The notes: generated by a model from the letters alone, not told the origin. 64,000 bases of DNA from Frondihabitans sp. PAMC 28766 (GCF_001577365.1 NZ_CP014513.1:3720001-3784000), one strand, 5' to 3'. Shown: positions 18,680 through 28,437, counted from the first letter of the stretch. Numbers and translations: made by a program.

Positions 18680-19884
18680 ATGAGCGACGACCGCTACAAC
18701 GGGCCGCCGCCCGGCTACGGGCCTCCTCCGGGTTGGGGCCCGCCGCCCGGCGCTCAGCCCCCGGGATATGGCGGGCCGCCCTCCGGGTTCGGGCCGCCTC
18801 CCGGCTATGGGCCGCCGCCCTGGGGCCCTCCTCCCCGCCGGCCCCGAAGCCGGGCGTGATCCCCCTCCGCCCCCTGCAGGTCGGCGACGTCCTCCGCGGC
18901 TCCTTCGGGGTGATCCGCCGCAGCCTCCGCACGACGGTCGGCACGGCCCTGCTGTTCGTGCTGCTGATGTTCGTCGTCTTCGGCGGTCTCTTCGCTGCCG
19001 TCTTCGCCGTGGTCTTCGTGCCGGCGTCGCATCACCAGGCGCCGTCGGTCGGGGCGATTGTCGGCGTCGCAGCGCTCTTCGTCTTCGCCGTCGTCGTCGT
19101 CTGGGTCGGCGAGGCGGTCCTCCTGGGGGTGCTCACGCTGGCCGCCGCGCGACAGGTCGTCGGCGAGCGGGTGCGGCTGCCGGCCCTCCTGCGGCAGGCG
19201 AGGGGCCGCATCCGCGCGCTGACCGGCTTCTTCCTGCTGATCGGCGCCGCGGCCTTCGTCGCGTTCGCCGTGATCGGCGGCCTGTCGGCTCTCCTGATCG
19301 CCAGCGGCACGACAGGCGGTGCGGCCGGCGGCGGCGCCCTCTTCGTAGTCGGATTCATCGCCCTGGAGGTGGCGGCCGTCTGGATCGGCGTCAAGCTGTG
19401 CCTCGTGCCCAGCGTCCTGATGCTCGAGCGTCGGCCGCTGCGTGCGGCGATCGCCCGGTCGTGGCGCCTCACCCGGCACCGCTTCTGGCCGACGCTCGGC
19501 ACGATCCTGCTCGTCGGCCTGATCATCTACGGCGCGACTCTTATCGTCACGATTCCGTTCTCGTTCGCGGGGTCGTTCAGCGTCGGCATCAGCGGCCACG
19601 TGGGGTCGTCTCACACCACGGTCTCCGCGCCCGACTGGAACATGTTCAAGACCTACGGCATCCTCCTCGGCATCGGACAGCTCGTCTCGGCCGTCGTCAC
19701 AGCGATCGGCCTCGCGCTCGAAACGGCTGCCGTCGCGCTCGTCTACGTCGACCTGCGGATCCGCGCAGAGCGCCTGGACGTGCAGCTGGTGCGATACACC
19801 GAGCAGCGCGACGCCGGGCAGGAGGGGCTGCCCGATCCGTTCGCGGCCCCTGATCCTGGTGCCGCGGCGGCACCGCTGAATTAG
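18680..19884 (+). CDS. GPDPase_memb-type multi-pass membrane protein with PPG-rich N-terminus, frameshifted
   Basis: About 401 residues once repaired. Residues 1-52 are a PPPGYGPPPGW-type low-complexity tail; the rest starts with PKPGVIPLRPLQVGDVL and holds about six membrane segments, like the membrane domain of glycerophosphoryl diester phosphodiesterases (catalytic domain absent). Function in actinobacteria unknown. The frame breaks at the CCCC of 18833-18836; one more C joins the two halves and makes the total span a multiple of three. ATG 18680 follows GGGGGAAG. Its stop overlaps csoR's stop by 4 bases, convergently. Confidence 0.75.
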
Positions 19885-20165
19885 CTGCGAACGAGCCGGG
19901 CGATCGCGGCGGAGGCCTCGCGCACCTTCTGGTCGGCGACGTCGCCGCCCTCGGCCACGGCTTCGGCGACGCAGTGCGCCAGGTGGTCGTCGAGCAGTTG
20001 CAGGGCGACGGTCTCGAGTGCCCTCGTGGCGGCGCTGACCTGAGTCAGGATGTCGATGCAGTACGTATCGTCTTCGACCATGCGCTGGAGGCCCCGCACC
20101 TGGCCCTCGGCCCGCTTCAGCCGCTTGAGGATCTGGTCTTTGTCGCCGCTGTATCCGTGTTGCAC
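19881..20165 (-). CDS. csoR: CsoR-family copper-sensing repressor
   Basis: A 94-residue all-helical repressor. Counting from the GTG at 20163-20165, the metal ligands fall at C36, H61 and C65 (TYCIDIL ... DDHLAHC), the same numbering as M. tuberculosis CsoR, which strongly favours Cu(I) over RcnR or FrmR specificity. Cu(I) binding releases DNA. A matching operator lies just upstream, so it is autoregulated. No copper ATPase or chaperone gene adjoins it here, which is unusual for csoR; its other targets must be elsewhere. Confidence 0.88.
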   Translation of the reverse strand: MQHGYSGDKDQILKRLKRAEGQVRGLQRMVEDDTYCIDILTQVSAATRALETVALQLLDDHLAHCVAEAVAEGGDVADQKVREASAAIARLVRS

Positions 20166-20182
20166 CGTGCCGCCTCTCGCCG

Positions 20183-20197
20183 TACCCCCATGGGGTA
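20183..20197 (-). promoter_or_regulatory. CsoR operator
   Basis: TACCCCCATGGGGTA carries inverted TACCCC/GGGGTA half-sites, the known CsoR/RcnR-type GC-tract operator. It is 18 bp upstream of the csoR start. Confidence 0.75.
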
Positions 20198-20212
20198 TGC
20201 ACACTCTACGCG

Positions 20213-20263
20213 CCGTGCCGCCGTGCCCCGTGCTCCGTGCCCCGTGCCCCGTGCCCCGTGCCG
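20213..20263. repeat. Tandem CGTGCCC microsatellite
   Basis: About seven imperfect copies of a 7-bp CGTGCCC unit in the csoR-manB spacer, followed by a small CCGAAA/TTTCGG stem at about 20260-20277. Confidence 0.7.
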
Positions 20264-20353
20264 AAAATCGGTTTCGGCCGCCGCCACGCTCGAGGGACGG
20301 GACGTAGTGCTATCTCGTCGAAAGGAACGTGCGGCCGCCCCACGCACCGCAAG

Positions 20354-20413
20354 ACTCCGCCGACCGGCACAGGCTCTAGCCCGCGGGCTAGATCGTGTGC
20401 CGGTCGGCGGAGT
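20354..20413 (-). terminator. Long two-part hairpin after manB
   Basis: ACTCCGCCGACCGGCACA (20354-20371) pairs perfectly with 20396-20413; inside sits a second perfect palindrome CTAGCCCGCGGGCTAG (20376-20391). It begins 25 bases beyond the manB stop codon. Confidence 0.8.
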
Positions 20414-20438
20414 TCAGTTCAGGGGGGCGGGGCCGGGG

Positions 20439-21869
20439 CTACGCGCGGATGAGCGCGAGCACGGTGTCGCGCACGCGCTCCATGCCGGCGGGGGTTGCGG
20501 CCTCGGCGTTCAGGCGCAGCAGCGGCTCGGTGTTCGAGGGGCGCACGTTGAACCACCAGAACTCGCCCGAGCCGTCGGTGCCCGAGACGGTGAGGCCGTC
20601 GAGCTCGTCGAACTCGCCCACGCCCGAGTACGCGTCGACGATGCGCGCGTACGCCGCGGGCACGTCGGTGACGGTCGAGTTGATCTCGCCCGAGGCGGAG
20701 TAGGGCGTGTACCGGTCGGTGAGCTGCGACAGCGGCGCCGTGCCCGAGCCGAACTCGGCCAGCACGTGCAGGGCTGCGAGCATGCCGTTGTCGGCGCCCC
20801 AGAAGTCTCTGAAGTAGTAGTGCGCCGAGTGCTCGCCGCCGAAGATCGCGCCGGTGGCCTTCATCTCGTCTTTGATCAACGAGTGCCCGACGCGGGTGCG
20901 GACGGGGTTCGCCCCGGCGTTCACGATCGCCTCGGGCACTGCGCGAGACGTGATCAGGTTGTGGATGACGGAGATCGGAGCGGTGGGATCCAGGGCACGC
21001 ACCCGCGCGATCTCGCGCACGGCCACGATCGCGGCCACGGCCGACGGGGTGACGGCGTCGCCCTTCTCGTCGACCACGAAGCAGCGGTCGGCGTCGCCGT
21101 CGAAGGCCAGCCCGAGGTCGGCGCCGTGCTCGACGACGGCCTTCTGCAGGTCGACGAGGTTCGCCGGCTCGAGCGGGTTCGCCTCGTGGTTGGGGAAGGT
21201 GCCGTCGAGCTCGAAGTAGAGCGGGATGATCTCGATGGGCAGCTTGGGCAGGCCGGCGGCCGTGCCGAGGACGGCGGGCACCGTGAGGCCGCCCATACCG
21301 TTGCCGGCGTCGACGACGATCTTGATGGGCCGGATCGACGAGAGGTCGACCAGCGAGCGCAGGTACGAGGCGTACGACGGCAGTGCGTCGAACGGGGTCA
21401 CCGTGCCGGGCGAGTCGACCGACGAGATGCCGGAGGCGAGGAACCCTGAGGCGCGGTCACGGATCGACGAGAGCCCGGTGTCGAGGCTGATGCCCTGAGC
21501 GCCCGCTCGTGAGAACTTGATGCCGTTGTAGGTGGCCGGGTTGTGGCTCGCCGTGAACATGGCCGCGGGGGCGTTGCGAGACCCCGACGCGAAGTAGGTC
21601 TCGTCGGTCGAGCAGAGACCGAGCAGCGTGACGTTCGCCCCTCGAGCCGTGGCGCCGGCGCCGAACGCTGCGGCGAAGGTCGGCGAGGAGTCGCGCATGT
21701 CGTGGCCGACGACGATCTCGGTGGCATCGGGCGACGAGGCTGCGATCTCGTCGGCGAAGGCGGCACCGAAGGCCTCGACGACTTCGGGCGTGAGCTGCGA
21801 GCCCACCAGGCCTCGAACGTCGTACGTCTTGACGAAGGCGGTGAGGTCTAACGGCGTCTCAGAAGTCAT
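20439..21869 (-). CDS. manB: Phosphomannomutase/phosphoglucomutase
   Basis: A 476-residue alpha-D-phosphohexomutase that interconverts mannose 6- and 1-phosphate for GDP-mannose. Active-site phosphoserine loop TASHNP (about 108-113), metal loop DGDADR (about 250) and sugar-binding GGEHSAHYYF are intact, and the C-terminal phosphate loop RPSNTEPLLR is present. Its start overlaps the DUF3499 stop by 11 bases. Together with manA and galE in this region it feeds nucleotide-sugar synthesis for the glycan locus downstream. Confidence 0.94.
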   Translation of the reverse strand: MTSETPLDLTAFVKTYDVRGLVGSQLTPEVVEAFGAAFADEIAASSPDATEIVVGHDMRDSSPTFAAAFGAGATARGANVTLLGLCSTDETYFASGSRNAPAAMFTASHNPATYNGIKFSRAGAQGISLDTGLSSIRDRASGFLASGISSVDSPGTVTPFDALPSYASYLRSLVDLSSIRPIKIVVDAGNGMGGLTVPAVLGTAAGLPKLPIEIIPLYFELDGTFPNHEANPLEPANLVDLQKAVVEHGADLGLAFDGDADRCFVVDEKGDAVTPSAVAAIVAVREIARVRALDPTAPISVIHNLITSRAVPEAIVNAGANPVRTRVGHSLIKDEMKATGAIFGGEHSAHYYFRDFWGADNGMLAALHVLAEFGSGTAPLSQLTDRYTPYSASGEINSTVTDVPAAYARIVDAYSGVGEFDELDGLTVSGTDGSGEFWWFNVRPSNTEPLLRLNAEAATPAGMERVRDTVLALIRA

Positions 21870-22071
21870 TCCCCAAAACTACATGCCGCACGACCTGCCA
21901 CCCCTGCGGCGCACTCAGCCGCTCGGCGTGCTTCTCGCACAGGTCGTAGCCGTGCGGCTCGACCGTGCTGCTCAGAGGGCCCACGACCGCCATCGAATCG
22001 GCGTAGTCGTACGTGAGAGTCGCCACCGCCTCGTTGTGGCAGGTGACCTTGCTGCAGGGGCGACCGTTCAT
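21859..22071 (-). CDS. DUF3499 small cysteine-containing protein
   Basis: A 70-residue protein with the DUF3499 pattern: RPCSKVTCHNEAVATLTYDYAD, VVGPL, EPHGYDLCEKHAERLSAPQGW. Two Cys pairs plus a His (CxxxxC ... CxxH) suggest a zinc ribbon. It is conserved beside phosphomannomutase across actinobacteria (the manB-Rv3258-type neighbourhood), function unknown. The start codon at 22069-22071 is preceded by AGGAT. Confidence 0.8.
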   Translation of the reverse strand: MNGRPCSKVTCHNEAVATLTYDYADSMAVVGPLSSTVEPHGYDLCEKHAERLSAPQGWQVVRHVVLGNDF

Positions 22072-22149
22072 ATCCTGATCACCATAACCCCGACAGGCGC
22101 AGGATCCGGGGAGGCGGCCCGGCCACGCCCGCGCGACTACCATGGGCGA

Positions 22150-22596
22150 ATGGCCACGCCCCCACGCGCACGCCCCACGGGGCGAGCGGCTTCGCGCGAT
22201 CGTCACGGCCGAGGCCTGCGCTCGTCGGCAGCCGGCCCGCACCTGCCCTTCCTGCGGACGCGCGTCGACCTGTTCGACGACATCGTCGCGCAGACGGCGC
22301 AATATTTGAAAGAGCTGTGGCCCGACGAGCTTGAGGACGTCACGTTCGAGATCGCCGGCCTGCCCTCCGGTCGGCCCGAGCGCTCGTTCGAGCGGTGGCA
22401 CGTCGACGCGATCCGGCGCACGGTCACGCTCTACCGCCTGCCGATCGAGCGCCTCGCCCGCACACGCGAATCGCGACAGGCGGTCGACGCCGAGTGGGAT
22501 CACCGCGTGCTCGTCGAGGGCTACGTCTTCCGGGCCGTCGGCGACCTCATGGGCAAGGACCCCTGGGACCTCGCCCCCGACCGCTACCGCCAGTAG
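22150..22596 (+). CDS. Degenerate zincin-like metallopeptidase family protein
   Basis: A 148-residue protein of the PF06262 type found beside DUF3499. The N-terminus RDRHGRGLR is a family signature, followed by FLRTRVDLFDDIVAQTAQYL. The HExxH zinc motif of true members is absent; the corresponding helix reads DHRVLVEGYVFRAVGDLMG, so peptidase activity is unlikely. It is divergent from the DUF3499 gene. Its conserved position suggests a structural or regulatory role in the same pathway. Confidence 0.7.
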   Translation: MATPPRARPTGRAASRDRHGRGLRSSAAGPHLPFLRTRVDLFDDIVAQTAQYLKELWPDELEDVTFEIAGLPSGRPERSFERWHVDAIRRTVTLYRLPIERLARTRESRQAVDAEWDHRVLVEGYVFRAVGDLMGKDPWDLAPDRYRQ

Positions 22597-22621
22597 CGAG
22601 CCGCTCGGCCCGCAATCCGCC

Positions 22622-24049
22622 TCACGGGTAGACGGTCACCGGGGACGCCGCGGCGGTCGGGCCGAAGAGCGCGTATGCCGCGATCTGCCCCGCACCGGCG
22701 TAGCTGACGGCTCCGTGAAGACCGCTGGCCTTGGTCAGCGTCATCACCGAACCGGGTTGCAGGCGCACGACGGACAACGAGTTGGCGGGCACCGAGATCG
22801 TCGTCGAGGTGCTCTTGCCGGTGCCGCCGACGTGCGCCAGAGTGGTCGTGATCGCCTTGGCTGTCGGGTTCGACAGCGAGAGCTGGATGTTCTGCCCCGG
22901 CGCGACCGTGAACATCGTGTCGGTGCCGAGGCTCGGCGCCCCGCCCGTCCACGCCACGTCGATCCCACCGTCGGGTGCGATGCTCGATGTACGAGCCCCG
23001 GCGACCACCGGCTGCGACGAGCGCACCGTCGCCGTGTAGAGCCCGTCGGCCAGCCCGTCGAGCGAGACGTCGGTGACCCGACCCGCCTCGGCCGTGGCGG
23101 TGAAGGTCGTACCGGTGCCGTTGGCCGTCGCCAGCTGCACCGTCACCTGGGCATTGGTCGTGCCCGGCACGAAGGTGCGGAGGATCGACTTCAGGTCGGC
23201 GTAGCCCGCCTGCCCGGTCTTGGCCTGCACCTCCGCCCCGTCGCGGATCACGATGCCGGGCACCGTCACCACTTTCGACGGTGCCGCCGACGCACTCACG
23301 ATGTCGGCGCCACCGGCCTCGAGAGTGCGGACGACGCCCACCTGCAGCGACGCCGCGATGAGGCCGCCGCGGCTGGTGACGTGAACCACCGGCGACACGA
23401 GCCCGGTTTGGAACCCGGAGAGCGGCACCAACTTCTGGCTGCGCGGGGCGACGACGATGCCCTGGAGGCCAGGGCCGTCGACGGCGCCATTCTCGGCGAA
23501 GACGTTCAGGTCGACCGTCGAGTTGACGTCGGAGGGGTTGACGAGGTCGATGAGGGTGGTGCGGCCGGTCTCGGTGGAGCCGCCGACGAGCCACGTCGAC
23601 GACGTCGGCTCGGCGCAGGGGGCCACGGCGAACCCGCGCAGGTCGGTCTCGGCGACGCTCTGGCTCTGGGATCCTGCGACCTGCGGAACCTTTTCGTCGG
23701 TCGCCTTCGCGGTGACCGACTGGGGGTGCGACGAGGCGCCGTCGGCCCCCTTCAGCGTGCCGGTGGTGGGTGTGACCGAGTCGCCGGCGCCGGTCACCGT
23801 GTTGGCCGCCCCGATCGCCGTGACGGTGGTCGCTGAGGCGCCGCTGTCGCCCGCGAGGCGCAGCAGCGACCCCGAGCAGACGCGCTGCTGGTCGAGCGCG
23901 ACCGGTTTCACGAGGCGACCCGCCGGGGTCTCGGCGAGGCTCGGCAGCGGGACGGCCGAAGCGCTGACGACGACGACGGCGCCGACGGCGAGAGCCACGA
24001 CGCCGATCGCTGCGCGGATTCCGGTGCGGACGACGCGGCGGCTATTCAT
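22622..24049 (-). CDS. DUF5719 secreted/anchored protein
   Basis: A 475-residue protein with one N-terminal membrane segment (GIRAAIGVVALAVGAVVVVSASAV) and a long extracytoplasmic part rich in beta-strands and Thr/Ser/Ala, matching DUF5719. It starts 8 bases inside the end of the membrane glycosyltransferase gene with GAGGAGAG as its ribosome site, so the two are cotranscribed and likely act together at the envelope. Role unknown. Confidence 0.78.
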   Translation of the reverse strand: MNSRRVVRTGIRAAIGVVALAVGAVVVVSASAVPLPSLAETPAGRLVKPVALDQQRVCSGSLLRLAGDSGASATTVTAIGAANTVTGAGDSVTPTTGTLKGADGASSHPQSVTAKATDEKVPQVAGSQSQSVAETDLRGFAVAPCAEPTSSTWLVGGSTETGRTTLIDLVNPSDVNSTVDLNVFAENGAVDGPGLQGIVVAPRSQKLVPLSGFQTGLVSPVVHVTSRGGLIAASLQVGVVRTLEAGGADIVSASAAPSKVVTVPGIVIRDGAEVQAKTGQAGYADLKSILRTFVPGTTNAQVTVQLATANGTGTTFTATAEAGRVTDVSLDGLADGLYTATVRSSQPVVAGARTSSIAPDGGIDVAWTGGAPSLGTDTMFTVAPGQNIQLSLSNPTAKAITTTLAHVGGTGKSTSTTISVPANSLSVVRLQPGSVMTLTKASGLHGAVSYAGAGQIAAYALFGPTAAASPVTVYP

Positions 24050-26881
24050 CTCTCTCCTCGTCGAAGGTGGTGGCGGGCAGCTCGTTCTCGAGGCGGCCCG
24101 TGCGGGCACGGCGGCGACGGGGAGTCGTCGGGATGGCCAGCAGCAGGGCCGAGCCGAAGATGATCGCCCAGCTGATCAGCACGATCGGCCGCAGCGGGCC
24201 GTCTGCGGGCGTCGCCCGGGTGCGCTCGGTCGCGTCGGTGTAGCGCCAGAGCAGGCCGGAGGTCGTGTCGCCGACCGGCAGGAAGCGCGCGTTGCCGTCG
24301 AGCGCCTGCGACGAGCGCTGCTCGAGATCGCCGGCCGCACCGCCGTCCTTGGTGGACGACAGCAGCACGAAGCCGATGCCGAGCTCGGAGAGGTCGTGCT
24401 GCGGGTCGAACCCCGAGCGGCTCACCAGGTTGCCGGCCAGGATCGTGAGGTCGCGGCTGTGCGACGACAGCTGCTGCTGGGTCGAGTCGAGGGTCGACTG
24501 CGCGTCGAGCGTCTCGCCCTGGCCGCGCTGCAACGACACCGAGAGCGACCCGTCGGGCTGGGGGCTGAGCACGAGGGTGCCCACGTCGGGCTTCGCGACG
24601 GCCTCGGCGGTGACGTACGCCGAGAGGATCCTGCCGGTCGACGGAATGACGGCACCGGTGCCGACGAGCGTGGCGATGATGAGAGGCACCGAGGCCGCGA
24701 TCCCGACGACGCCGAGCAGCAGGCCGACCGGCGGCGTGAAGCGCGGGATGCGGTCGAGGCTGACGGCGGCCGCGCCGACGAGGCCGGCGAAGTAGACCGA
24801 GAGACCCGCGCCCGCCCAGATGCCGGTCGTCGTCGAACCGACTCCGGTGATCAGCACGTGCGTGCTGGCGACGGCGGTGACGTAGCCGAGGAGGGCGACC
24901 GCGAGGCACGCGAGGGCCCGGCCGCGGGTGGGCAGGAAGACCGAGCAGGCCGCCAGGATGCCGAGGGGCAGCATCGCGAGCACGATGATGATCGCCATGG
25001 TCGCGCCGGTGATCCCGACCCCGCCACGAGCGACGTCCAGCCGTTCAGGCCGGTCTCGGGCGAGCCGAGGGCCAACTGCAACGGGGAGGCGGCGGCGCTG
25101 CGGGTCGGCACACCGGGGTCGGCGAAGATCGCCCACCAGGTGCCGCGGCCGATCTGGGCGACGGCGAGCGGTGCGAACAGGGCGATCGCGGGCAACGGGA
25201 TCGCGAGCATGCGATGCGTGCCGCGCGGCCGCGTGGCGATGGCGCCGAGCCAGCCGATCACGAGGGCCGGGATCAGCGACGGGGTCGCGCTGGCGACGAC
25301 GGCGAACAGGATCGAGGCGGTCGCCCCCGCCGACCACGATCGGGCCGACGACACCATGGCGAGCACGAGGAAGGGCAGCGCCGCGTGCGCGACGACGGCG
25401 CCGAGGTGCCCGGTCTGAAGACCCGAGAGGACGGGCGGCGAGACCGCGTAGACGAGGGCTGCGACCGAGGGCACCCAGGAGCGCTCGGTGATCCTTCGCG
25501 CAGCCAACCAGGCCCCGAGAGCCGACACCGGCAGCGCGACGAAGAAGAAGATGACGATCGCGGTGGACGGCGACCAGAAGGTGATCGAGCCGAGCACGGC
25601 CACGATGCCGGCGAACGGGTCGGAGGGCCCGACGAAGCCGGTGCCGATCTCGTGCCAGCCGTAGCCGACGGCGTGCCAGAGGGCCCCGAGAGTCGTGCTG
25701 ACCGGCAGCAGGCCGCCGCCGGTCACCGCGGGCGAGCCGAGCAGCGGGAAGAAGGCGACGACGCCGACGACGACGGCGAAGAGGAAGACCCAAAGGCCGC
25801 CCGACGAGATGAACCCGGCCTTCGCCACGGCTGCGTCTTCGGCGGTGGCCAGCAGAGCATCGCGCTCGGAGACACGGCGCTCTCGGATGCGGGCCCAGTC
25901 AGCGCGCAGGGGGTCGACGGCGCCCCAGCCGAGCTTCTTCGACCGGCCGAGGGCGATTCGGGCGGGCCCGACGTGCGAGCGCCCGAACGCTGTGCCGAGC
26001 GCCGTGCGGAATTCACCGACGACCGCGCCGGGATTCTTGGCGAGCAGGTGCCAGACCGAGCGGATGATCGCCAGGGGCACGAGGCTCAGCCAGTGGAAGG
26101 GCAGAGCCCAGCTGGGCGAGTAGACCAGGCGGCGGTGCAGCTGGGCACCGCGTCGAAGGCGGGATCGGCGGGCATGGCCGCCGGGCTTGCGACCGAAGTC
26201 TTCGGGGTTGCCCTGGCTCAGCACGCGCGCCGACGGCACGAGCACGACGCGGTGCCCGGCGAGGCGGGCCCGTGTCGAGAAGTCGAGAGAGGCGTCGATG
26301 TGCGGCAGGCCCGGGTCGAAACCGCCGAGCGCCGTCCACACCGAGCGGCGCACGAGCATGCCGCCGGCCGCCACACCGAGCACGTCGGCCTGGACGTCGT
26401 GCTGCGCCTGGTCGAGCTCACCCGAAACCAGGGCGAGCGAGGCGCCGAAGCGCGTCATCGTCTCGCCGAACTCGGCGATGACCCTCGGCTCGTCCCAGCG
26501 CATCAGCTTGGGGCCGGCGACGGCGACCGACGGGTTGACCTCGACCGTGGCCATCAGCTCTTGGAGGGCGACGTCTTCGGGGGCGTTGTCGTCGCCGAGA
26601 ATCCAGAGCCACTCGTCATCGGCGTCGGCGCCCTGGGCGCCGGGGCCCATCACTCGCAGGGCGTGCGTCACCGCGAGACCGAGGGTGGTGGCGCCCGGAG
26701 CCGAGGTGAGCTGGGCCGCACCCGACAGGGTCAGGCGACCGGCTGCGGATCCTGCGCCCCCCGTGTCGACGACGACCAGCTGCTCAGGAGGTCGCGTTTG
26801 GCGCGACAGCCCGTCGAGGGTTCTGTCGAGGGTGGTCGCCCCGCCGGGGGCGACGAGGATCGCTGTGACTCTCGGCTGCAT
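24042..26881 (-). CDS. Large GT2-family membrane glycosyltransferase, frame broken by one base
   Basis: About 946 residues when repaired. The N-terminal GT-A domain (about 1-250) has VTAILVAPGGATTLDRTL, VVVDTGG and WILGDDNAPEDV (metal-binding acidic motif) and the acceptor stretch GGFDPGLPHIDASLDF; then come roughly 12 membrane segments and an extracytoplasmic C-terminal part ending in a basic tail. The frame shifts at CCCC 25019-25022; one more base joins VAGS to VGITGATMAIIIV. It likely adds a sugar to a lipid-linked or wall glycan. Operon with DUF5719. Confidence 0.8.
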
Positions 26882-26962
26882 GACGGTGAGACTCTAAGGG
26901 GCCGGAAACGCCGAGAGGCGCACCCCGTGGGCGCGCCGTCTCGATTCATAGCAAGGCGGGGA

Positions 26963-27295
26963 TCAGGCCCGCTTGCGAAGCTTTCTGCGCTCGCGCTCGG
27001 AGAGCCCGCCCCAGATGCCGAAGCGCTCGTCGTTCTGCAGCGCGTACTCGAGGCACTGGGCCTTCACGTCGCACGAGGCGCAGATCTTCTTGGCGTCGCG
27101 GGTCGAGCCGCCCTTCTCAGGGAAGAACGCCTCGGGATCGGTCTGGGCGCAGAGCGAGTCTGCCTGCCAGGACAGCTGGCTCTCGTCGGTCTCGACGCCC
27201 TCCGGCGCCGACGAGCGAACCCCTGGGACACCCAGCAGGATCGGATCGACGTGCCAGTCTTCGGGTACAGAGCCGCTTCGGTCGTGGATGGCCAT
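26963..27295 (-). CDS. whiB2: WhiB2/WhmD-like regulator
   Basis: A 110-residue Wbl protein with cluster cysteines C49, C72, C75 and C81, the GIWGG turn at 93-97 and a basic tail ERRKLRKRA. The extra 40 N-terminal residues fit WhiB2/WhmD, which controls septation and division in mycobacteria and Streptomyces. Its location beside manB, DUF3499 and manA matches Rv3260c. A TTACAC-N2-GTGTAA palindrome lies about 55 bp upstream. Confidence 0.9.
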   Translation of the reverse strand: MAIHDRSGSVPEDWHVDPILLGVPGVRSSAPEGVETDESQLSWQADSLCAQTDPEAFFPEKGGSTRDAKKICASCDVKAQCLEYALQNDERFGIWGGLSERERRKLRKRA

Positions 27296-27348
27296 TGCGC
27301 ATCTCCCCTCGTCTGCATTCGCTTCCCCGGCGGTCGCGATACCTGTAA

Positions 27349-27362
27349 TTACACTCGTGTAA
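27349..27362 (-). promoter_or_regulatory. Palindrome in the whiB2 promoter
   Basis: TTACACTCGTGTAA: perfect 6-bp half-sites around a 2-base centre, in the AT-richest part of the whiB2 upstream region. Candidate operator; binder unknown. Confidence 0.5.
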
Positions 27363-27386
27363 CTAGGGGTACGTCAAGTCGAGCAT

Positions 27387-27415
27387 CATAAAACCCTCGA
27401 CCCCCGAGTGAGGGT
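27387..27415 (-). terminator. Rho-independent terminator of galE
   Basis: On the minus strand ACCCTC (27410-27415) pairs with GAGGGT (27393-27398) around a GC-rich loop and is followed by TTTTATG. It lies 60 bases after the galE stop codon. Confidence 0.7.
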
Positions 27416-27474
27416 AATTTGCGTCTCGGGCGTGTCGCGTGTCGGCGACTCGGCGGACAGAACGGGGGACACGG

Positions 27475-28437
27475 TCAGGCCGCGGACTTCCGCGCCTCCC
27501 ACGCGCTCGACACCATCTCGAGCAGGGTGTGACGCATCTTCCAGTCGAGGTCGCGGCCCGCCAGGACGCCCTCCGCGACGATGCGATCGGGGTCGCCAGG
27601 GCGGCGTGGTGCGATCTCGGGCGTGAACGCGATGCCTGTCCCCTCGGCCATGGCGTCCATGATCTGCCTGACCGAGACACCGTCGCCCGAACCCAGGTTG
27701 TAGGCCGGCTCCAGCGTCTCACCCGCATCGAGCCGGCGCGCGGCGACCGCGTGCGAGACCGCGAGGTCGGCGACGTGCACGTAGTCGCGCACGCAGGTGC
27801 CGTCGGGGGTGTTGTAGTCGTCGCCGTTGATCCGCGGCGTCTTCCCGTCGAGCAGTGCCTGGAAGACCAGCGGGAAGAGGTTGTGCGGGCTGGCGTCGTA
27901 CAGGTCGCTCTCGCCCGAGCCCACCACGTTGAAGTACCGGAGGCTCGTGTGGCGCAGCCCGGTCGCCGTGCCCTGGTCGCGCAGCAGCCACTCGCCGATC
28001 AGCTTCGACTCGCCGTAGGGCGACTCGGGCGCCTTGGGCGTGTCTTCGGTGACAGTGTCGAAGTCGGGCGTGCCGTAGACGGCGGCACTGGAAGAGAAGA
28101 CGATGCGGTCGACCCCGTGATCCTGCATCGCCTCCAGCAGTCGTGCGGTGCCGGTGACGTTCTGCTCGTAGGTGTGCAGGGGGCGCTGCACCGAGACGCC
28201 CGCGTACTTGAAGCCGGCGACGTGGACGACCCCGGTGACGCCGTGCTCGGCGATCGTCTCGCCGATCAGCTGCCGGTCGAGGATGGTGCCGCGCACGAAG
28301 GGGACGCCCTCGGGCACGAACGACTCGATGCCCGACGAGAGGTCGTCGAGCACGACCGGCTCGAGACCCTCCTTCGCAAGCGCGCGCACGACATGGGATC
28401 CGATGTAGCCGGCACCGCCGGTGACAAGCCAAGACAT
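27475..28437 (-). CDS. galE: UDP-glucose 4-epimerase
   Basis: A 320-residue short-chain dehydrogenase-type epimerase. NAD-binding GGAGYIGSH (7-15), catalytic SSSAAVYG and Tyr-x3-Lys in PYGESKLIGE are intact. It interconverts UDP-glucose and UDP-galactose for surface glycans. It has its own terminator and lies divergent from the GlxA-type regulator. Confidence 0.95.
   Translation of the reverse strand: MSWLVTGGAGYIGSHVVRALAKEGLEPVVLDDLSSGIESFVPEGVPFVRGTILDRQLIGETIAEHGVTGVVHVAGFKYAGVSVQRPLHTYEQNVTGTARLLEAMQDHGVDRIVFSSSAAVYGTPDFDTVTEDTPKAPESPYGESKLIGEWLLRDQGTATGLRHTSLRYFNVVGSGESDLYDASPHNLFPLVFQALLDGKTPRINGDDYNTPDGTCVRDYVHVADLAVSHAVAARRLDAGETLEPAYNLGSGDGVSVRQIMDAMAEGTGIAFTPEIAPRRPGDPDRIVAEGVLAGRDLDWKMRHTLLEMVSSAWEARKSAA

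Noticed and set aside
24042..26881. Two separate genes, a GT2 and a membrane protein, instead of one
   Set aside because: The two frames join exactly at a GGGG run with one base missing, and the junction falls inside a membrane-rich region typical of one long protein; no ribosome site starts the second half.
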